From: Jeongeupia chitinilytica
GTDB lineage: Bacteria; Pseudomonadota; Gammaproteobacteria; Burkholderiales; Chitinibacteraceae
Reading direction: 5' to 3'
NCBI RefSeq assembly: GCF_014652315.1
Contig: NZ_BMYO01000005.1
Location: forward strand, 124,001 to 188,000
DNA: 64,000 bases
Shown one piece after another: positions 32,903 to 42,417 of this stretch. The number at the start of each line of letters is the position of its first letter. Within the stretch, counting starts at the first letter, position 1. The notes under the pieces were generated by a model. The model had not been told where the DNA came from. It saw only the letters and a program-made list of their open reading frames with translations, and ran no database searches. Position numbers and translations under genes: made by a program.

Positions 32903-33328
32903 ATGGGCTTCCGGGATATATCGCAAATTGCCGGTTCGGCAATGACGGCGCAAACGATTCGCCTCAATACGATTGCCAGCAATCTGGCCAATGCCGAATC
33001 GGCAGCGGGCAGCGAAGGCGGGATTTATCGCGCGCGCAAACCCGTTTTTGCATCGGTGTTCCTGCAGGGGGACGACTTCACCGCGCAGCCGAGCGGCGCC
33101 CGCGTGCAGGTCCTTGACGTGGTCCAGAGCCAGGAAGCCGGGCGTAAAGCTTACGAGCCGGGCAGCCCGCTGGCGGACGCCGAAGGCAATGTGTTCTACC
33201 CGAACGTGAATCCGGTCGAGGAAATGACCGACATGTTGTCCGCATCACGGGCGTTCCAGACCAATGTCGAGGTGCTGGGCCGCGTCAAAAGCATGCAGCA
33301 GGACCTGCTCAAACTGGGCGAGGGCTAA
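32903..33328 (+). CDS. flgC: Proximal rod protein FlgC
   Basis: This 141-residue protein has the rod N-terminal motif (MTAQTIRLNTIASNLANAESA), the family's central EPGSPLADAEGNVFYPNVNPVEEMTDML segment, and the C-terminal D0 helix. It begins 3 bases after flgB and ends where flgD begins. Confidence 0.94.
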   Translation: MGFRDISQIAGSAMTAQTIRLNTIASNLANAESAAGSEGGIYRARKPVFASVFLQGDDFTAQPSGARVQVLDVVQSQEAGRKAYEPGSPLADAEGNVFYPNVNPVEEMTDMLSASRAFQTNVEVLGRVKSMQQDLLKLGEG

Positions 33329-33988
33329 ATGATGGAAACCACACTCCAGACCGGACTGCAGGGTCAGGGTACGACGACGCAGACGGTCGCCAGTGCAATC
33401 GATTCCGGTTCGATGACCGACATGTTCACCAAGCTGCTGGTTGCGCAGGTGCGCAACCAGGATCCGCTGTCGCCGTCGGACCCCAGCCAGTTCGTCAGCC
33501 AGCTGACGCAACTGAGCCAGGTCGAGGCGATGCAGAAAATGGCCAGCCAGTCGGCCGCGTCGACCGCAGCGCTGGACAACCTGACCGTGCTGGCGCTCGG
33601 TGCGCGGGTCGGCTCGAACGTCACCGCGACGACCAAGACGGTCGAGCTGAACGGCACGCCGGTGCACGGCGGTTTCACGCTTGATGGCGCAGCGGCAAAG
33701 GTCGAAGTCGTCCTGACCGGTGCCGACGGTGTACCGCATGTCGTGCCGCTGGGCAGTCACGGCAGCGGCGACGTGGCCTTCGACATCGACCCGGTCAAGC
33801 TGGGCCTGAAGGACGGCAGCTACAACATCGCCGTGCGGACCGATACCGGCAAGACGCCGGCGGTCGAGCTGACCGGCGTCCTGCAGAGCGTACGCGTTGC
33901 CGCCGGTGGCGGTGCCGTGCTTTCCGTATCCGGCATCGGCAATGTCGATGTGTCCGCCATCACCGGTTTCAGCGGCCAGCAGGCCTGA
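33329..33988 (+). CDS. flgD: Hook cap protein FlgD
   Basis: This 219-residue protein has the N-terminal FlgD motif (FTKLLVAQVRNQDPLSPSDPSQFVSQLTQLSQVEAMQKM) and a C-terminal tudor/Ig-like domain. It caps the growing hook. Its start follows the flgC stop directly; a second ATG is the next codon. Confidence 0.94.
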   Translation: MMETTLQTGLQGQGTTTQTVASAIDSGSMTDMFTKLLVAQVRNQDPLSPSDPSQFVSQLTQLSQVEAMQKMASQSAASTAALDNLTVLALGARVGSNVTATTKTVELNGTPVHGGFTLDGAAAKVEVVLTGADGVPHVVPLGSHGSGDVAFDIDPVKLGLKDGSYNIAVRTDTGKTPAVELTGVLQSVRVAAGGGAVLSVSGIGNVDVSAITGFSGQQA

Positions 33989-34007
33989 GACACAGCAAGG
34001 AATCGCC

Positions 34008-35195
34008 ATGAGCATCGAAATCGCGCTGTCCGGCATCAACGCCATCAACGACCAGCTGGGCTCCATCAGCAACAACATCGCCAACTCCGGCACCTACGGC
34101 TTCAAGTCCAGCCGGGCCAACTTCGCCTCGACCTATGCCGGCACGCAGCCGACCGGGGTGCAGGTCGGTTCGCACACGCAGACCATCGGCCAGATCGGTG
34201 GCGTGCTGACCACCGGGCGCAGCATGGATGCGGCCATCCAGGGGCGCGGCTTTTTCGCTACCCGCGACAGCGCGGGTGCCACCGTCTTCACCCGTGTCGG
34301 CATTTTCAACGCCGACAAGCAGGGCAATGTGGTCGACAGTTATGGCCGCCGCCTGCAGGGTTATCCGCTTGCACCGGGCGCCACCACGCCCGGCCCGCTG
34401 GGCGACCTGTCGGTGCCGAGCGGCCAGATCGCCGCGCTGCCGAGCAGCAAGATGCAGTATGTCGGCAACATCTCGGCCGACTGGACGGTGCCGACCGTGG
34501 CGCCGTTCAATGCGGCCGATCCGCAGAGCTTCAACGGTTCGATGGTGACGGCGGTCTACGATTCGCTCGGCGCGCAGCACAGCGTGACGCAGTATTTCGT
34601 CAAGACCGGCACCAACACCGTCGACGTCCACTACGCCATGGATGGCGCACCGCTGGCGACGACCAATTCGCTGACCTTCAATCCGCAGGGGCAACTGACG
34701 GCACCGACCGCACCGGTCGCGCTGGCGCTCGGCACGCCGGCCGGCGCAGCCGCGCTGACGGTGAACCTCGACTACACCGGCACGACGCAATTCGCCGGCG
34801 AAGCGACGACGACGGTCAACAGTGCCAACGGCTACGCCTCGGGCATCCTGACCGGGGTCGCGATTGCCGAAGACGGCTCGATCATGGCGCAGTACAGCAA
34901 CGGCCAGAAGCAGAGCGTCGGCACCATCGCGCTGGCCACCTTCCCGAACGAGGACGGCCTGACGCCGGTCAGCGATACCGCGTGGACTACGTCGAACGCC
35001 TCGGGCAACGTGCTGTACTTCACGCCGGGCAGCGGCATGGCCGGCAAGCTTGCCGGCGGTTCGCTCGAGCAGTCCAACGTCGAAATGACGTCCGAACTCG
35101 TCAACCTGATGTCGGCTCAGCGCAATTACCAGGCCAACACCAAGGTGATCTCGACCGAAAGCGAGATGATGAAAAACCTGATGCAGGCGGTGTAA
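34008..35195 (+). CDS. flgE: Hook protein FlgE
   Basis: This 395-residue hook subunit has N-terminal INAINDQLGSISNNIANSGTYGFKSSRANF and C-terminal SNVEMTSELVNLMSAQRNYQANTKVISTESEMM, which form the D0/D1 core. AAGGA precedes the ATG. Confidence 0.95.
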   Translation: MSIEIALSGINAINDQLGSISNNIANSGTYGFKSSRANFASTYAGTQPTGVQVGSHTQTIGQIGGVLTTGRSMDAAIQGRGFFATRDSAGATVFTRVGIFNADKQGNVVDSYGRRLQGYPLAPGATTPGPLGDLSVPSGQIAALPSSKMQYVGNISADWTVPTVAPFNAADPQSFNGSMVTAVYDSLGAQHSVTQYFVKTGTNTVDVHYAMDGAPLATTNSLTFNPQGQLTAPTAPVALALGTPAGAAALTVNLDYTGTTQFAGEATTTVNSANGYASGILTGVAIAEDGSIMAQYSNGQKQSVGTIALATFPNEDGLTPVSDTAWTTSNASGNVLYFTPGSGMAGKLAGGSLEQSNVEMTSELVNLMSAQRNYQANTKVISTESEMMKNLMQAV

Positions 35196-35198
35196 ACC

Positions 35199-35924
35199 GT
35201 GGACGCGCTGATCTACACGGTGATGAGTGGCGCGGACCGGACGCTGCGTGCGCAGCAGGTCCACGCCAACAACATCGCCAACCTCGAAACCGCCGGTTTC
35301 CGCGCCGACATGCAGCGCTCGGTCAGCCAGCAGGTGCAGGGGTTCGGCTACGAGGCCCGCCACGCGACCGCGCTGCAGGCCAACACCATCGACCAGAAGG
35401 CCGGCGTGCTGACCGCGACCGGGCGCGACCTCGACGTTGCGGTCAAGGGGCTGGGCTTCCTGACGGTCGGCCTGAACGGTGGCGAAGCCTACACCCGTGA
35501 AGGCAGTCTCGAAGTCGACGACCGCGGCGCGCTGACGGTCAAGGGCAGGCCGGTGCTCGGCGACGGCGGCGCCATCGTGCTGCCGCCGTTCGAGGCGATC
35601 CAGATCGGCGAAGACGGCACCATTTCGATCCGTCCCGAAGGCGAAACCGCCATGCAGCAGGTCGACCGGCTCAAGCTGGTCAAGCCCGCTGCGGCTGACA
35701 TCAGCAAGAACGTCGCCGGTCTGATCGTGCCGCGTTCGGGCGTACCGCTGCCGGCCGACGATACCGTCACGGTGGTGGGTGGCCAGCTCGAGCGCAGCAA
35801 CGTGTCGGCCATCGACGAAATGGTCTCGACCATGGGGCTGAACCGCGATTTCGAAGTGCAGATGCGGCTCTACAAGGCCGCCGACGAGATGGCCGACGCC
35901 GGCAACCGGCTGATCCGCCAGTAA
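35199..35924 (+). CDS. flgF: Rod protein FlgF
   Basis: This 241-residue proximal rod protein has the shared N-terminal motif (QQVHANNIANLETAGFRADMQRS), GRDLDVAVKGLGFL and the C-terminal helix. The GTG start lies 3 bases after flgE. Confidence 0.93.
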   Translation: MDALIYTVMSGADRTLRAQQVHANNIANLETAGFRADMQRSVSQQVQGFGYEARHATALQANTIDQKAGVLTATGRDLDVAVKGLGFLTVGLNGGEAYTREGSLEVDDRGALTVKGRPVLGDGGAIVLPPFEAIQIGEDGTISIRPEGETAMQQVDRLKLVKPAAADISKNVAGLIVPRSGVPLPADDTVTVVGGQLERSNVSAIDEMVSTMGLNRDFEVQMRLYKAADEMADAGNRLIRQ

Positions 35925-35972
35925 GCACCTGCCGCTCGGCCGGACCGTGCGGACCAATCAAAGGAAAAAGTC

Positions 35973-36761
35973 ATGAATCCAGCCATGTGGGTCAGCAAGA
36001 CCGGCATCCAGGCGCAGGACGCCAAGCTGCAGGCGATCGCCAACAACCTTGCCAACGTCAATACCGTCGGCTTCAAGCGCGACCGTCTGGTGTTCGAGGA
36101 CATGTTCTACCAGACCGCGCAGCAGCCGGGCGCACAGCGCGACACCAATACGGTGAACCCGAGCGGTATCCAGCTCGGCAACGGCACGCGCCTCGTCGGC
36201 ACGCAGAAGGTGTTCACCACCGGCAGCCTGCAGACCACCGGCCAGTCGCTCGACGTGGCGATCGTCGGCAACGGCTTCCTGCAGGTCGAAATGGCCAACG
36301 GCGAAACCGCGTACACCCGCGCCGGGCAGCTGCAGGTGAATTCGGATGGCCGCCTTGTCAATGCACAGGGCCTGCCGCTGGTACCGGACATCACCATTCC
36401 GGCCAATGCGACCAGCGTGTCGATCGGTGACAACGGCATGGTGTCGGTCACGCTGTCGGGGGCGACGCAGCAGACGGAAGTCGGCCAGCTGACGCTGGCG
36501 AACTTCGTCAATCCGACCGGCCTGCTGGCGCTGGGCGACAACCTGTATCAGGAAACCACGGCCAGCGGTGCGCCGACGGTGGGCAACCCGGGCGACAACG
36601 CACTGGGCAAGCTCAAGCAGGGGGCGCTCGAAGGTTCCAACGTCCAGGTCGTCGAGGAAATGGTCGACATGATCTCGGCCCAGCGGACCTACGAAATGAA
36701 CACCAAGGTACTGAGCGCGGCGGACAACATGCTGCAGTACCTGTCGCAAGCAGCCCGCTGA
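35973..36761 (+). CDS. flgG: Distal rod protein FlgG
   Basis: This 262-residue protein has AQDAKLQAIANNLANVNTVGFKRDRLVFEDMFYQ and C-terminal VVEEMVDMISAQRTYEMNTKVLS, both FlgG hallmarks. AAAGGAAAAAG precedes the ATG. Its last base is shared with the flgH start (TGATG). Confidence 0.95.
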   Translation: MNPAMWVSKTGIQAQDAKLQAIANNLANVNTVGFKRDRLVFEDMFYQTAQQPGAQRDTNTVNPSGIQLGNGTRLVGTQKVFTTGSLQTTGQSLDVAIVGNGFLQVEMANGETAYTRAGQLQVNSDGRLVNAQGLPLVPDITIPANATSVSIGDNGMVSVTLSGATQQTEVGQLTLANFVNPTGLLALGDNLYQETTASGAPTVGNPGDNALGKLKQGALEGSNVQVVEEMVDMISAQRTYEMNTKVLSAADNMLQYLSQAAR

Positions 36762-37414
36762 TGCGCAGCCTGCTGCTCTGCCTGTCGCTGTCGGGTCTGG
36801 CAGGGTGCTCGGGCTTCCTGCCGCCGCCGCCGGACGGCAGCTACGATCCGCCGACGCTGGCCGCCAACATGCCGCGCGGCACCTCCGGCGGCGTGTTCAC
36901 GCCGGCGACGGTGCTGTCGCTGACGTCGGACAACCGGGCCTACCGGCCGGGCGACGTGCTGACGGTGGTGCTCGAGGAAACGACACAGGCGAGCAAGAAG
37001 GCCGGCACCAACATCAGCAAGAACAGCGATACCGAAGTCCAGCCGGCGGTGGTGTTCGGCAAGACCTACGCCAAGGCCGAGGCCAGCATGAAGGCGCAGC
37101 GCGACTTCAAGGGGGCGAGCTCGAGTACGCAACAGAACGAGCTGCAGGGCGCGATCACCGTGCTGGTGCAGCAGGTGCTGCCCAACGGCCTGCTGCTGGT
37201 GAAGGGCGAAAAAAGCCTGTACCTGAATCAGGGCGAAGAGCTGTTGCGCCTCAGCGGCTATGTCCGCGTCGACGACATCGATACCAACAACCGCATTTCG
37301 TCGTTGCGCATCGCCAATGCGCGAATCCAGTACGCCGGTACCGGTGCGCTGGCCGACTCGAACAATCCCGGCTGGCTGACGCGTTTCTTCAACAGCCAGT
37401 GGATGCCTTTCTGA
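36761..37414 (+). CDS. flgH: L-ring lipoprotein FlgH
   Basis: This 217-residue outer-membrane lipoprotein has a signal peptide ending in the lipobox LAGC, then SGFLPPPP. The family core includes YRPGDVLTVVLEE and LVKGEKSLYLNQGEELLRLSGYVRVDDI. It forms the bushing in the outer membrane. It overlaps flgG by one base. Confidence 0.95.
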   Translation: MRSLLLCLSLSGLAGCSGFLPPPPDGSYDPPTLAANMPRGTSGGVFTPATVLSLTSDNRAYRPGDVLTVVLEETTQASKKAGTNISKNSDTEVQPAVVFGKTYAKAEASMKAQRDFKGASSSTQQNELQGAITVLVQQVLPNGLLLVKGEKSLYLNQGEELLRLSGYVRVDDIDTNNRISSLRIANARIQYAGTGALADSNNPGWLTRFFNSQWMPF

Positions 37415-37426
37415 GAGATGTACAAG

Positions 37427-38533
37427 ATGAAACGGCTGATGATCCAAATGCTGGCCGGAATGGGCATGCTGCTGCTGGCGGGTGCCGCCGGCGCACAGGT
37501 GCTGCGCAATCTCGTCAGTGTCGAAGGCGTCCGTGAAAACCAGCTGATCGGTTATGGTCTGGTCGTCGGGCTCAACGGCTCGGGCGACGGCAACCAATCG
37601 AAATACACCGGACAGTCGCTGTCGAACATGCTCAAGCAACTCGGCGTGAAACTGCCCGAGCGGATCGACGTGAAATCCAAGAACGTCGCGACGGTGATGG
37701 TCAACGCGATGTTCCCGCCGGGCTACCGCAAGGGCCAGTCGATCGACGTGACCGTGTCGTCGATCGGCGATGCGAAAAGCCTGCGCGGCGGCACACTGCT
37801 GCTGACTTCGCTGCGTGCCGCCAACGGTGAAATCTACGCGCTGGCGCAAGGCAGTCTGGTGATCGGTGGCCTGTCCGCCCAGGGCAACAGCGGCTCGAGC
37901 GTGACCATCAACACGCCGACCGCCGGCCGGATTCCGAACGGCGCAACGATCGAGCGCGAAATCGAAACCGATTTCGACACCAAGCCGACCGTTCTCCTCA
38001 GCCTCAAGCGGCCGAACTTCCAGACCGCAACCAACATCGTCGAAGCGATCAACCGCCGCTTCGGCACCAATACCGCATCGACCCGCGACGCGACCTCGGT
38101 CGAGGTCGCCATGCCGGATGATCCGACCCGGCGCGTCGCCTTTGTCGCCAAGCTCGAGGCGATGAACGTCGAGGTCGGCATCGACGCGCCCAAGGTCGTG
38201 TTCAATTCGCGTACCGGGACCGTCGTGATCGGCAACGGCGTGACGGTGCGACCGGCCGCGGTGTCGCACGGTTCGCTCAAGGTGGTGATTTCGGAATCGC
38301 AGAACGTCAGCCAGCCGATGCCGTTCGGCCGTGGCCGGACCGCGGTGACGCCCGAGTCGCAGGTCGATGTCGAGCAGGGCTCGGGGCACATGTTCAAGTG
38401 GCCTGCGGGCGCGAACCTGCAGACCATCATCGACACCGTCAACAGTACCGGCGCGACACCCGACGACATCATGGCGATCCTGCAGGCGCTGGACGAAGCC
38501 GGCGCGCTCGACGGCGAACTGGTGGTGCTGTGA
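37427..38533 (+). CDS. flgI: P-ring protein FlgI
   Basis: This 368-residue periplasmic protein has a Sec signal peptide (MKRLMIQMLAGMGMLLLAGAAGAQ) and the FlgI core: NQLIGYGLVVGLNGSGDG, VNAMFPPG, and C-terminal IMAILQALDEAGALDGELVVL. The ATG at 37427 has GAGAG at good spacing; ATG at 37418 would add three residues but leaves no room for a ribosome site. Its stop overlaps the flgJ GTG. Confidence 0.94.
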   Translation: MKRLMIQMLAGMGMLLLAGAAGAQVLRNLVSVEGVRENQLIGYGLVVGLNGSGDGNQSKYTGQSLSNMLKQLGVKLPERIDVKSKNVATVMVNAMFPPGYRKGQSIDVTVSSIGDAKSLRGGTLLLTSLRAANGEIYALAQGSLVIGGLSAQGNSGSSVTINTPTAGRIPNGATIEREIETDFDTKPTVLLSLKRPNFQTATNIVEAINRRFGTNTASTRDATSVEVAMPDDPTRRVAFVAKLEAMNVEVGIDAPKVVFNSRTGTVVIGNGVTVRPAAVSHGSLKVVISESQNVSQPMPFGRGRTAVTPESQVDVEQGSGHMFKWPAGANLQTIIDTVNSTGATPDDIMAILQALDEAGALDGELVVL

Positions 38534-38892
38534 CGAACGTGACGAACACGGGTATCGAAGGCTTCGGCCGTGCGCCGGTCGTCGAGGATTCGGTACAGCC
38601 GCTGCCGTCCGCGACCGATCCGGTTTACCGCAAGAAGGTCGAAAAGGCGGCCGAGCAGTTCGAAAGCATGTTCATTGCGCAGATGTTCCGCGAAATGCGC
38701 AAGGTCACCCGCGAGATGAGCAGCGAGGACAGCGTGTTCCGGAACAAGGTCGACGGCGACATGCTCGATTTTGCCGATACGGCCGTGGCCGACGTGATGG
38801 CCAAACAGCGCTCGTTCGGCATCGCCAACGCCATCCTGCACCAGCTGCTGCCGCCGGACGCTGCACCGGCCGGCAAGACCGGCGGGAAATGA
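38530..38892 (+). CDS. flgJ: Rod-binding protein FlgJ, N-terminal domain only
   Basis: This 120-residue protein has the FlgJ rod-cap motif (VEKAAEQFESMFIAQMFREMRK, then DSVFRNKVDGDMLDFADTAVADVMAKQRSFGIANAI). The muramidase half that is fused in enterobacterial FlgJ is missing and instead encoded at 30902-31624. The GTG start forms GTGA with the flgI stop. Confidence 0.92.
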   Translation: MTNVTNTGIEGFGRAPVVEDSVQPLPSATDPVYRKKVEKAAEQFESMFIAQMFREMRKVTREMSSEDSVFRNKVDGDMLDFADTAVADVMAKQRSFGIANAILHQLLPPDAAPAGKTGGK

Positions 38893-38909
38893 CGGGCATC
38901 GCCGCCGCC

Positions 38910-38980
38910 CCCTTGTGTTTAAGGGATGACGCGGGGCGGTCGCCTCTTGATACAGGAAGGCCGGCATGCGTGCGCCGGCC
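38910..38980. other. Two hairpins in the flgJ-flgK gap
   Basis: CCCTT (38910-38914) pairs with AAGGG (38921-38925), and GGCCGGC (38959-38965) pairs with GCCGGCC (38974-38980). The 139-base gap is the longest inside the flgB-L operon. It may be a processing or attenuation site, or hold a flgKL promoter; no sigma-28 consensus was found. Confidence 0.35.
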
Positions 38981-39031
38981 CGGTGCGCGACCGGATCGCG
39001 ATTGCATCACCCAGGGAATTGTCCAGCCATC

Positions 39032-40408
39032 ATGAACATGATCAATGTCGCCTTGTCCGGCGCGACCGCCGCACAGACCGCGCTGAACACGACCAGCCAG
39101 AACATCGCCAACGTGATGACGGCCGGCTACACCCGTCAGGGCGTGCTGCTGGCGTCGGTGCAGCCGGCGCAGGGCGGCCTCAACGCGGCCGGCAATGGCG
39201 TCAACACCACGTCACTGCTGCGGTTCAGCGACAGCTACAAGAACCAGCAGATGTGGCGGGCCAATACCGATTTCGGGCGCAACTCGGTCATGCAGCCGTA
39301 TCTGGACCAGCTCGAACAGGTGATGAACGACGACAACGGCAGCATCAATGTCGCGCTCGACGGTTTCTACAGCGCGCTCAATGCGGCGAGTGTCGATTCG
39401 ACCTCGACGCCGATGCGCCAGCAGGTGATTACCGCGGCGGACCAGCTGGCGCAGCGTTTCAACAGCATGCAGCAGCTGCTGGCCAACCAGCGCACCTCGA
39501 TCGCACAGCAGTCTTCCGCGTCCGTGCAGCAGATCAACGGGCTGTCGTCGTCGATTGCCGAGCTGAACCGGCAGATCGCCACCGCGCAGAGCCAGGGGGC
39601 GAACGCATCCGGCCTGATCGACAAGCGCGATCAGGCGATCGATTCGCTGGCCAATCTGGTCGACATCCAGATCGTCGATCAGGGCGGCGGCCTGCAGAGC
39701 GTATCGCTGCGCGGCGGCCAGCCCCTGGTCGTCGGCACCCGCGCCGCCACCATGTCGGTGCAGACCAACGGCGCCGGCGTGCAGGACTTCACGCTGAAGT
39801 TTGCCAACGAAACCTTCGCGCTGCCGGCAAGCACGCTCGGGGGGCAACTGGGCGGCCTGAACGGTTTCGACGTCAACACGCTGCAGCCGCTGATGCAGTC
39901 GGTGTCCGACATGGCGAACACCATCGCCACCAAGGTGAACACGCAGCTGGCCGCCGGTTTCGGCATGAGCGGCGCGGCAGGCGGACCGCTGTTCGACTTC
40001 AATGCGGCCGGCGGCGCCGGCGTGCTGAGCCTGCACCCGGGCGTACTGGCGCAGGACCTCGGCTTCTCCGGCGATGCGACCAAGCCCGGCGACAACAGCA
40101 ACCTGCTGGCGGTGATCGACATCAAGAACCAGCCGGTGGCACTGGCCGGACTCGGTACGGTGACGCTGGGCGATGCGTTCACCCAGCTGGTGGGCAACGT
40201 GGCAAGCCTGAGCGCGCAGAACAAGGCCTCGCTGGCCACATCGAAAACCGTGCGCACGCAGGCCGAGGAAAGCTGGAAGTCCACCAGCGGCGTGAACCAG
40301 GACGAAGAGGCCATGAACCTGCTGCAGTACCAGCAGATGTACCAGGCCAACATGAAAGTGATTGCCGTCGCGAACCAGTTGTTCGACAGCACGCTGCAGA
40401 TCCTCTGA
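39032..40408 (+). CDS. flgK: Hook-associated protein 1 FlgK
   Basis: This 458-residue junction protein has an N-terminal rod-like motif (QTALNTTSQNIANVMTAGYTRQ), the HAP1 segment QINGLSSSIAELNRQI, and C-terminal SGVNQDEEAMNLLQYQQMYQANMKVI. It joins hook to filament. The chosen ATG gives the normal N-terminus; an upstream open extension is not FlgK-like. Confidence 0.94.
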   Translation: MNMINVALSGATAAQTALNTTSQNIANVMTAGYTRQGVLLASVQPAQGGLNAAGNGVNTTSLLRFSDSYKNQQMWRANTDFGRNSVMQPYLDQLEQVMNDDNGSINVALDGFYSALNAASVDSTSTPMRQQVITAADQLAQRFNSMQQLLANQRTSIAQQSSASVQQINGLSSSIAELNRQIATAQSQGANASGLIDKRDQAIDSLANLVDIQIVDQGGGLQSVSLRGGQPLVVGTRAATMSVQTNGAGVQDFTLKFANETFALPASTLGGQLGGLNGFDVNTLQPLMQSVSDMANTIATKVNTQLAAGFGMSGAAGGPLFDFNAAGGAGVLSLHPGVLAQDLGFSGDATKPGDNSNLLAVIDIKNQPVALAGLGTVTLGDAFTQLVGNVASLSAQNKASLATSKTVRTQAEESWKSTSGVNQDEEAMNLLQYQQMYQANMKVIAVANQLFDSTLQIL

Positions 40409-40420
40409 AGGAAGGCATAG

Positions 40421-41332
40421 ATGCGTATCGCCAGCACCCAGTACAGCGCTTCGATGAACGAAGCCCTCCAGCTTGCCTCGACGCGGCTGGAAGACATCAT
40501 GCAGCAGATGTCGTCGGGCAAGCGCATCCTGCGCCCGTCGGACGATCCGGTCAGCAGCGTGCGGCTGTCGCGCATGGAGCGCGAGGATGCGGCGCTGACG
40601 CAGTACCGCGACAACATCGGTGCACTGAAAAGCCGGTTGCAGCAGAACGAGGCGCTGCTGAGCGGCATGACCAAGGACATGCAGCAGGCGCGCGACCTGC
40701 TGGTCTGGGCGGCCGACGGCGGCAACACCTCGGCCGACGTGAACGCGATGTCCAGCTCGCTGCAGTCGCTGCGCGACAGCCTGTTCTATTCGGCCAACAG
40801 CAAGGATCAGGAAGGGCGTTACATGTTCTCAGGGACGCTGGTGACCACGGCCACGGTCATTTACGACCCGACCCAGCCGGTGGGATCGCGCTACAGCTTT
40901 ACCGGCAACACCGACCAGCAGATGGTCGTGGTCGGCAACGGCGTCACCAAGGCGGCCAACCTCAGCCTCGACGAGGTCGCCGGGCTGCTGAACCGGCTCG
41001 ACGGTACCGTGGCGACACTGCAGACGCCCGGGGTCGACGTCAGCAATGCCGTCACGCATGCCGACATCGCCGGCAGTCTCGACCTGCTCGACACGGTGTT
41101 CAATTCGGTGACCGGCAAGATCGCCGATCTGGGTGGCCGGCAGAACACGCTGAGTGCGCTCGACACCAATCATGAGAACGTCAGCCTTTCCAACCAGCAG
41201 GCCGCACTGACACTGGGCCAGCTCGACTACGGCAAGGCTGCGGTGGAACTCAGCGGCTACACCACGGCGGTGCAGGCAACCCAGAAGGCCTACGGCCGGG
41301 TCAGCCAGCTGTCGCTGTTCAACGTGCTCTGA
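40421..41332 (+). CDS. flgL: Hook-associated protein 3 FlgL
   Basis: This 303-residue flagellin-related junction protein has N-terminal QQMSSGKRILRPSDDPVSSVRLSRME and a C-terminal coiled coil ending SQLSLFNVL. GAAGGCA precedes the ATG, 12 bases after flgK. Confidence 0.94.
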   Translation: MRIASTQYSASMNEALQLASTRLEDIMQQMSSGKRILRPSDDPVSSVRLSRMEREDAALTQYRDNIGALKSRLQQNEALLSGMTKDMQQARDLLVWAADGGNTSADVNAMSSSLQSLRDSLFYSANSKDQEGRYMFSGTLVTTATVIYDPTQPVGSRYSFTGNTDQQMVVVGNGVTKAANLSLDEVAGLLNRLDGTVATLQTPGVDVSNAVTHADIAGSLDLLDTVFNSVTGKIADLGGRQNTLSALDTNHENVSLSNQQAALTLGQLDYGKAAVELSGYTTAVQATQKAYGRVSQLSLFNVL

Positions 41333-41350
41333 GTCTTGACCGGCCTCGAC

Positions 41351-42376
41351 ATGCAGATCCAGTCGACCGACGTTGTCGGCCCGTCCTCCCGTCCGCCACT
41401 GACGGTTGCACCGCTTGCCGTCCCGCCCGCGGCCACACGGACGGTGGCTGTGCGCGACGCGGCAGTACCGGCCGCACCCGCCGGTACTGCGTCGCTCGGG
41501 GCCAGCCTGGGCCTGAATCGCACGGTGACCGACGCGCAGCGCGCCTTGGGTTTTCTCGACGAGAGCGCTGCGCGACTGCAGGAGCTGAAATCCGTCATCA
41601 GTGCCCGGCTGTCCGGCAAGCCGGGCGATCGGGCGGCGCTGGATGCAAAGCTGGAACGGTTCGACGCATTGTGGCGTTCCCGTGCTGCCGCGACCGGCGG
41701 CAGCCTGGATGCCCGCTTGCAACTGGTCGGGCAGGGGAACGCGCAGGCGCGCTTCCGCATCGCCGGACTGGAAAATCTGGCAAGGCTGGCCGAGGGCGGC
41801 AACGAGACACTGACGTTCTATCCGGGCGGACTGGGCAAGCCGTCGGTCTCGGTGATGCTGGAGGCGGGCCAGACGCAGGCGCAGACGCTCGGCCGGCTGA
41901 ACCAGGCGTTGCTACCGGCCGGCGTGGCCGTACAGACCGACGAGCAGGGGCGTCTGACCTTCGCGAGTGCCGAGCGCAACCTGCCCGTGCTGCAGGGCCA
42001 ACTGATGATCAAGGGCGGCGGCATCCGCTTTCCGAGCGGCCAGCCCAATCGCGTCGGTGTCGAAGTCGTCGACGACAGCATCGTGCCGTCGGGATGGCGT
42101 GCCGGCGATATGCCTGCATTGCGGCAGACGCTGCAACAGGTGGTCGACGCGCAGGGCAAGGTCATGCAGGCCCGTGCGGCGGCGCAACGTGCACTGGGTG
42201 AGGCAGCCAGCGGGATCGAGACGGCGCGACAGGCCGGCGATCCGGAATGGGCTGCCGGGTTTTCCGGCCGCTTCGGACGCCAGGCCGCCGGCGACTATTC
42301 ATCGTTTGCGCAACTGGTCCCCGCGCTGCAGGGCATCAGCCGCTACCGCATCCTGTCGTTGATGTCGCTGCGCTGA
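41351..42376 (+). CDS. Hook-associated-like protein in the lafW position
   Basis: This 341-residue protein of uncertain function has no signal peptide. An N-terminal Pro/Ala-rich part precedes a helical region. The centre (about 155-240) reads like a flagellin hook-IN motif: ETLTFYPGGLGKPSVSVML, TQAQTLGRLNQALLPAGVAV, then DEQGRLTFAS. Its place directly after flgL is that of lafW, a putative hook-associated gene of E. coli Flag-2 clusters. Exported structural or assembly roles are likely. The ATG at 41351 is preferred; TTG at 41336 is an alternative. Confidence 0.5.
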   Translation: MQIQSTDVVGPSSRPPLTVAPLAVPPAATRTVAVRDAAVPAAPAGTASLGASLGLNRTVTDAQRALGFLDESAARLQELKSVISARLSGKPGDRAALDAKLERFDALWRSRAAATGGSLDARLQLVGQGNAQARFRIAGLENLARLAEGGNETLTFYPGGLGKPSVSVMLEAGQTQAQTLGRLNQALLPAGVAVQTDEQGRLTFASAERNLPVLQGQLMIKGGGIRFPSGQPNRVGVEVVDDSIVPSGWRAGDMPALRQTLQQVVDAQGKVMQARAAAQRALGEAASGIETARQAGDPEWAAGFSGRFGRQAAGDYSSFAQLVPALQGISRYRILSLMSLR

Positions 42377-42417
42377 ATGACCGTGACGACGCGACCAATC
42401 CATCAAGAGTGGTGTCC

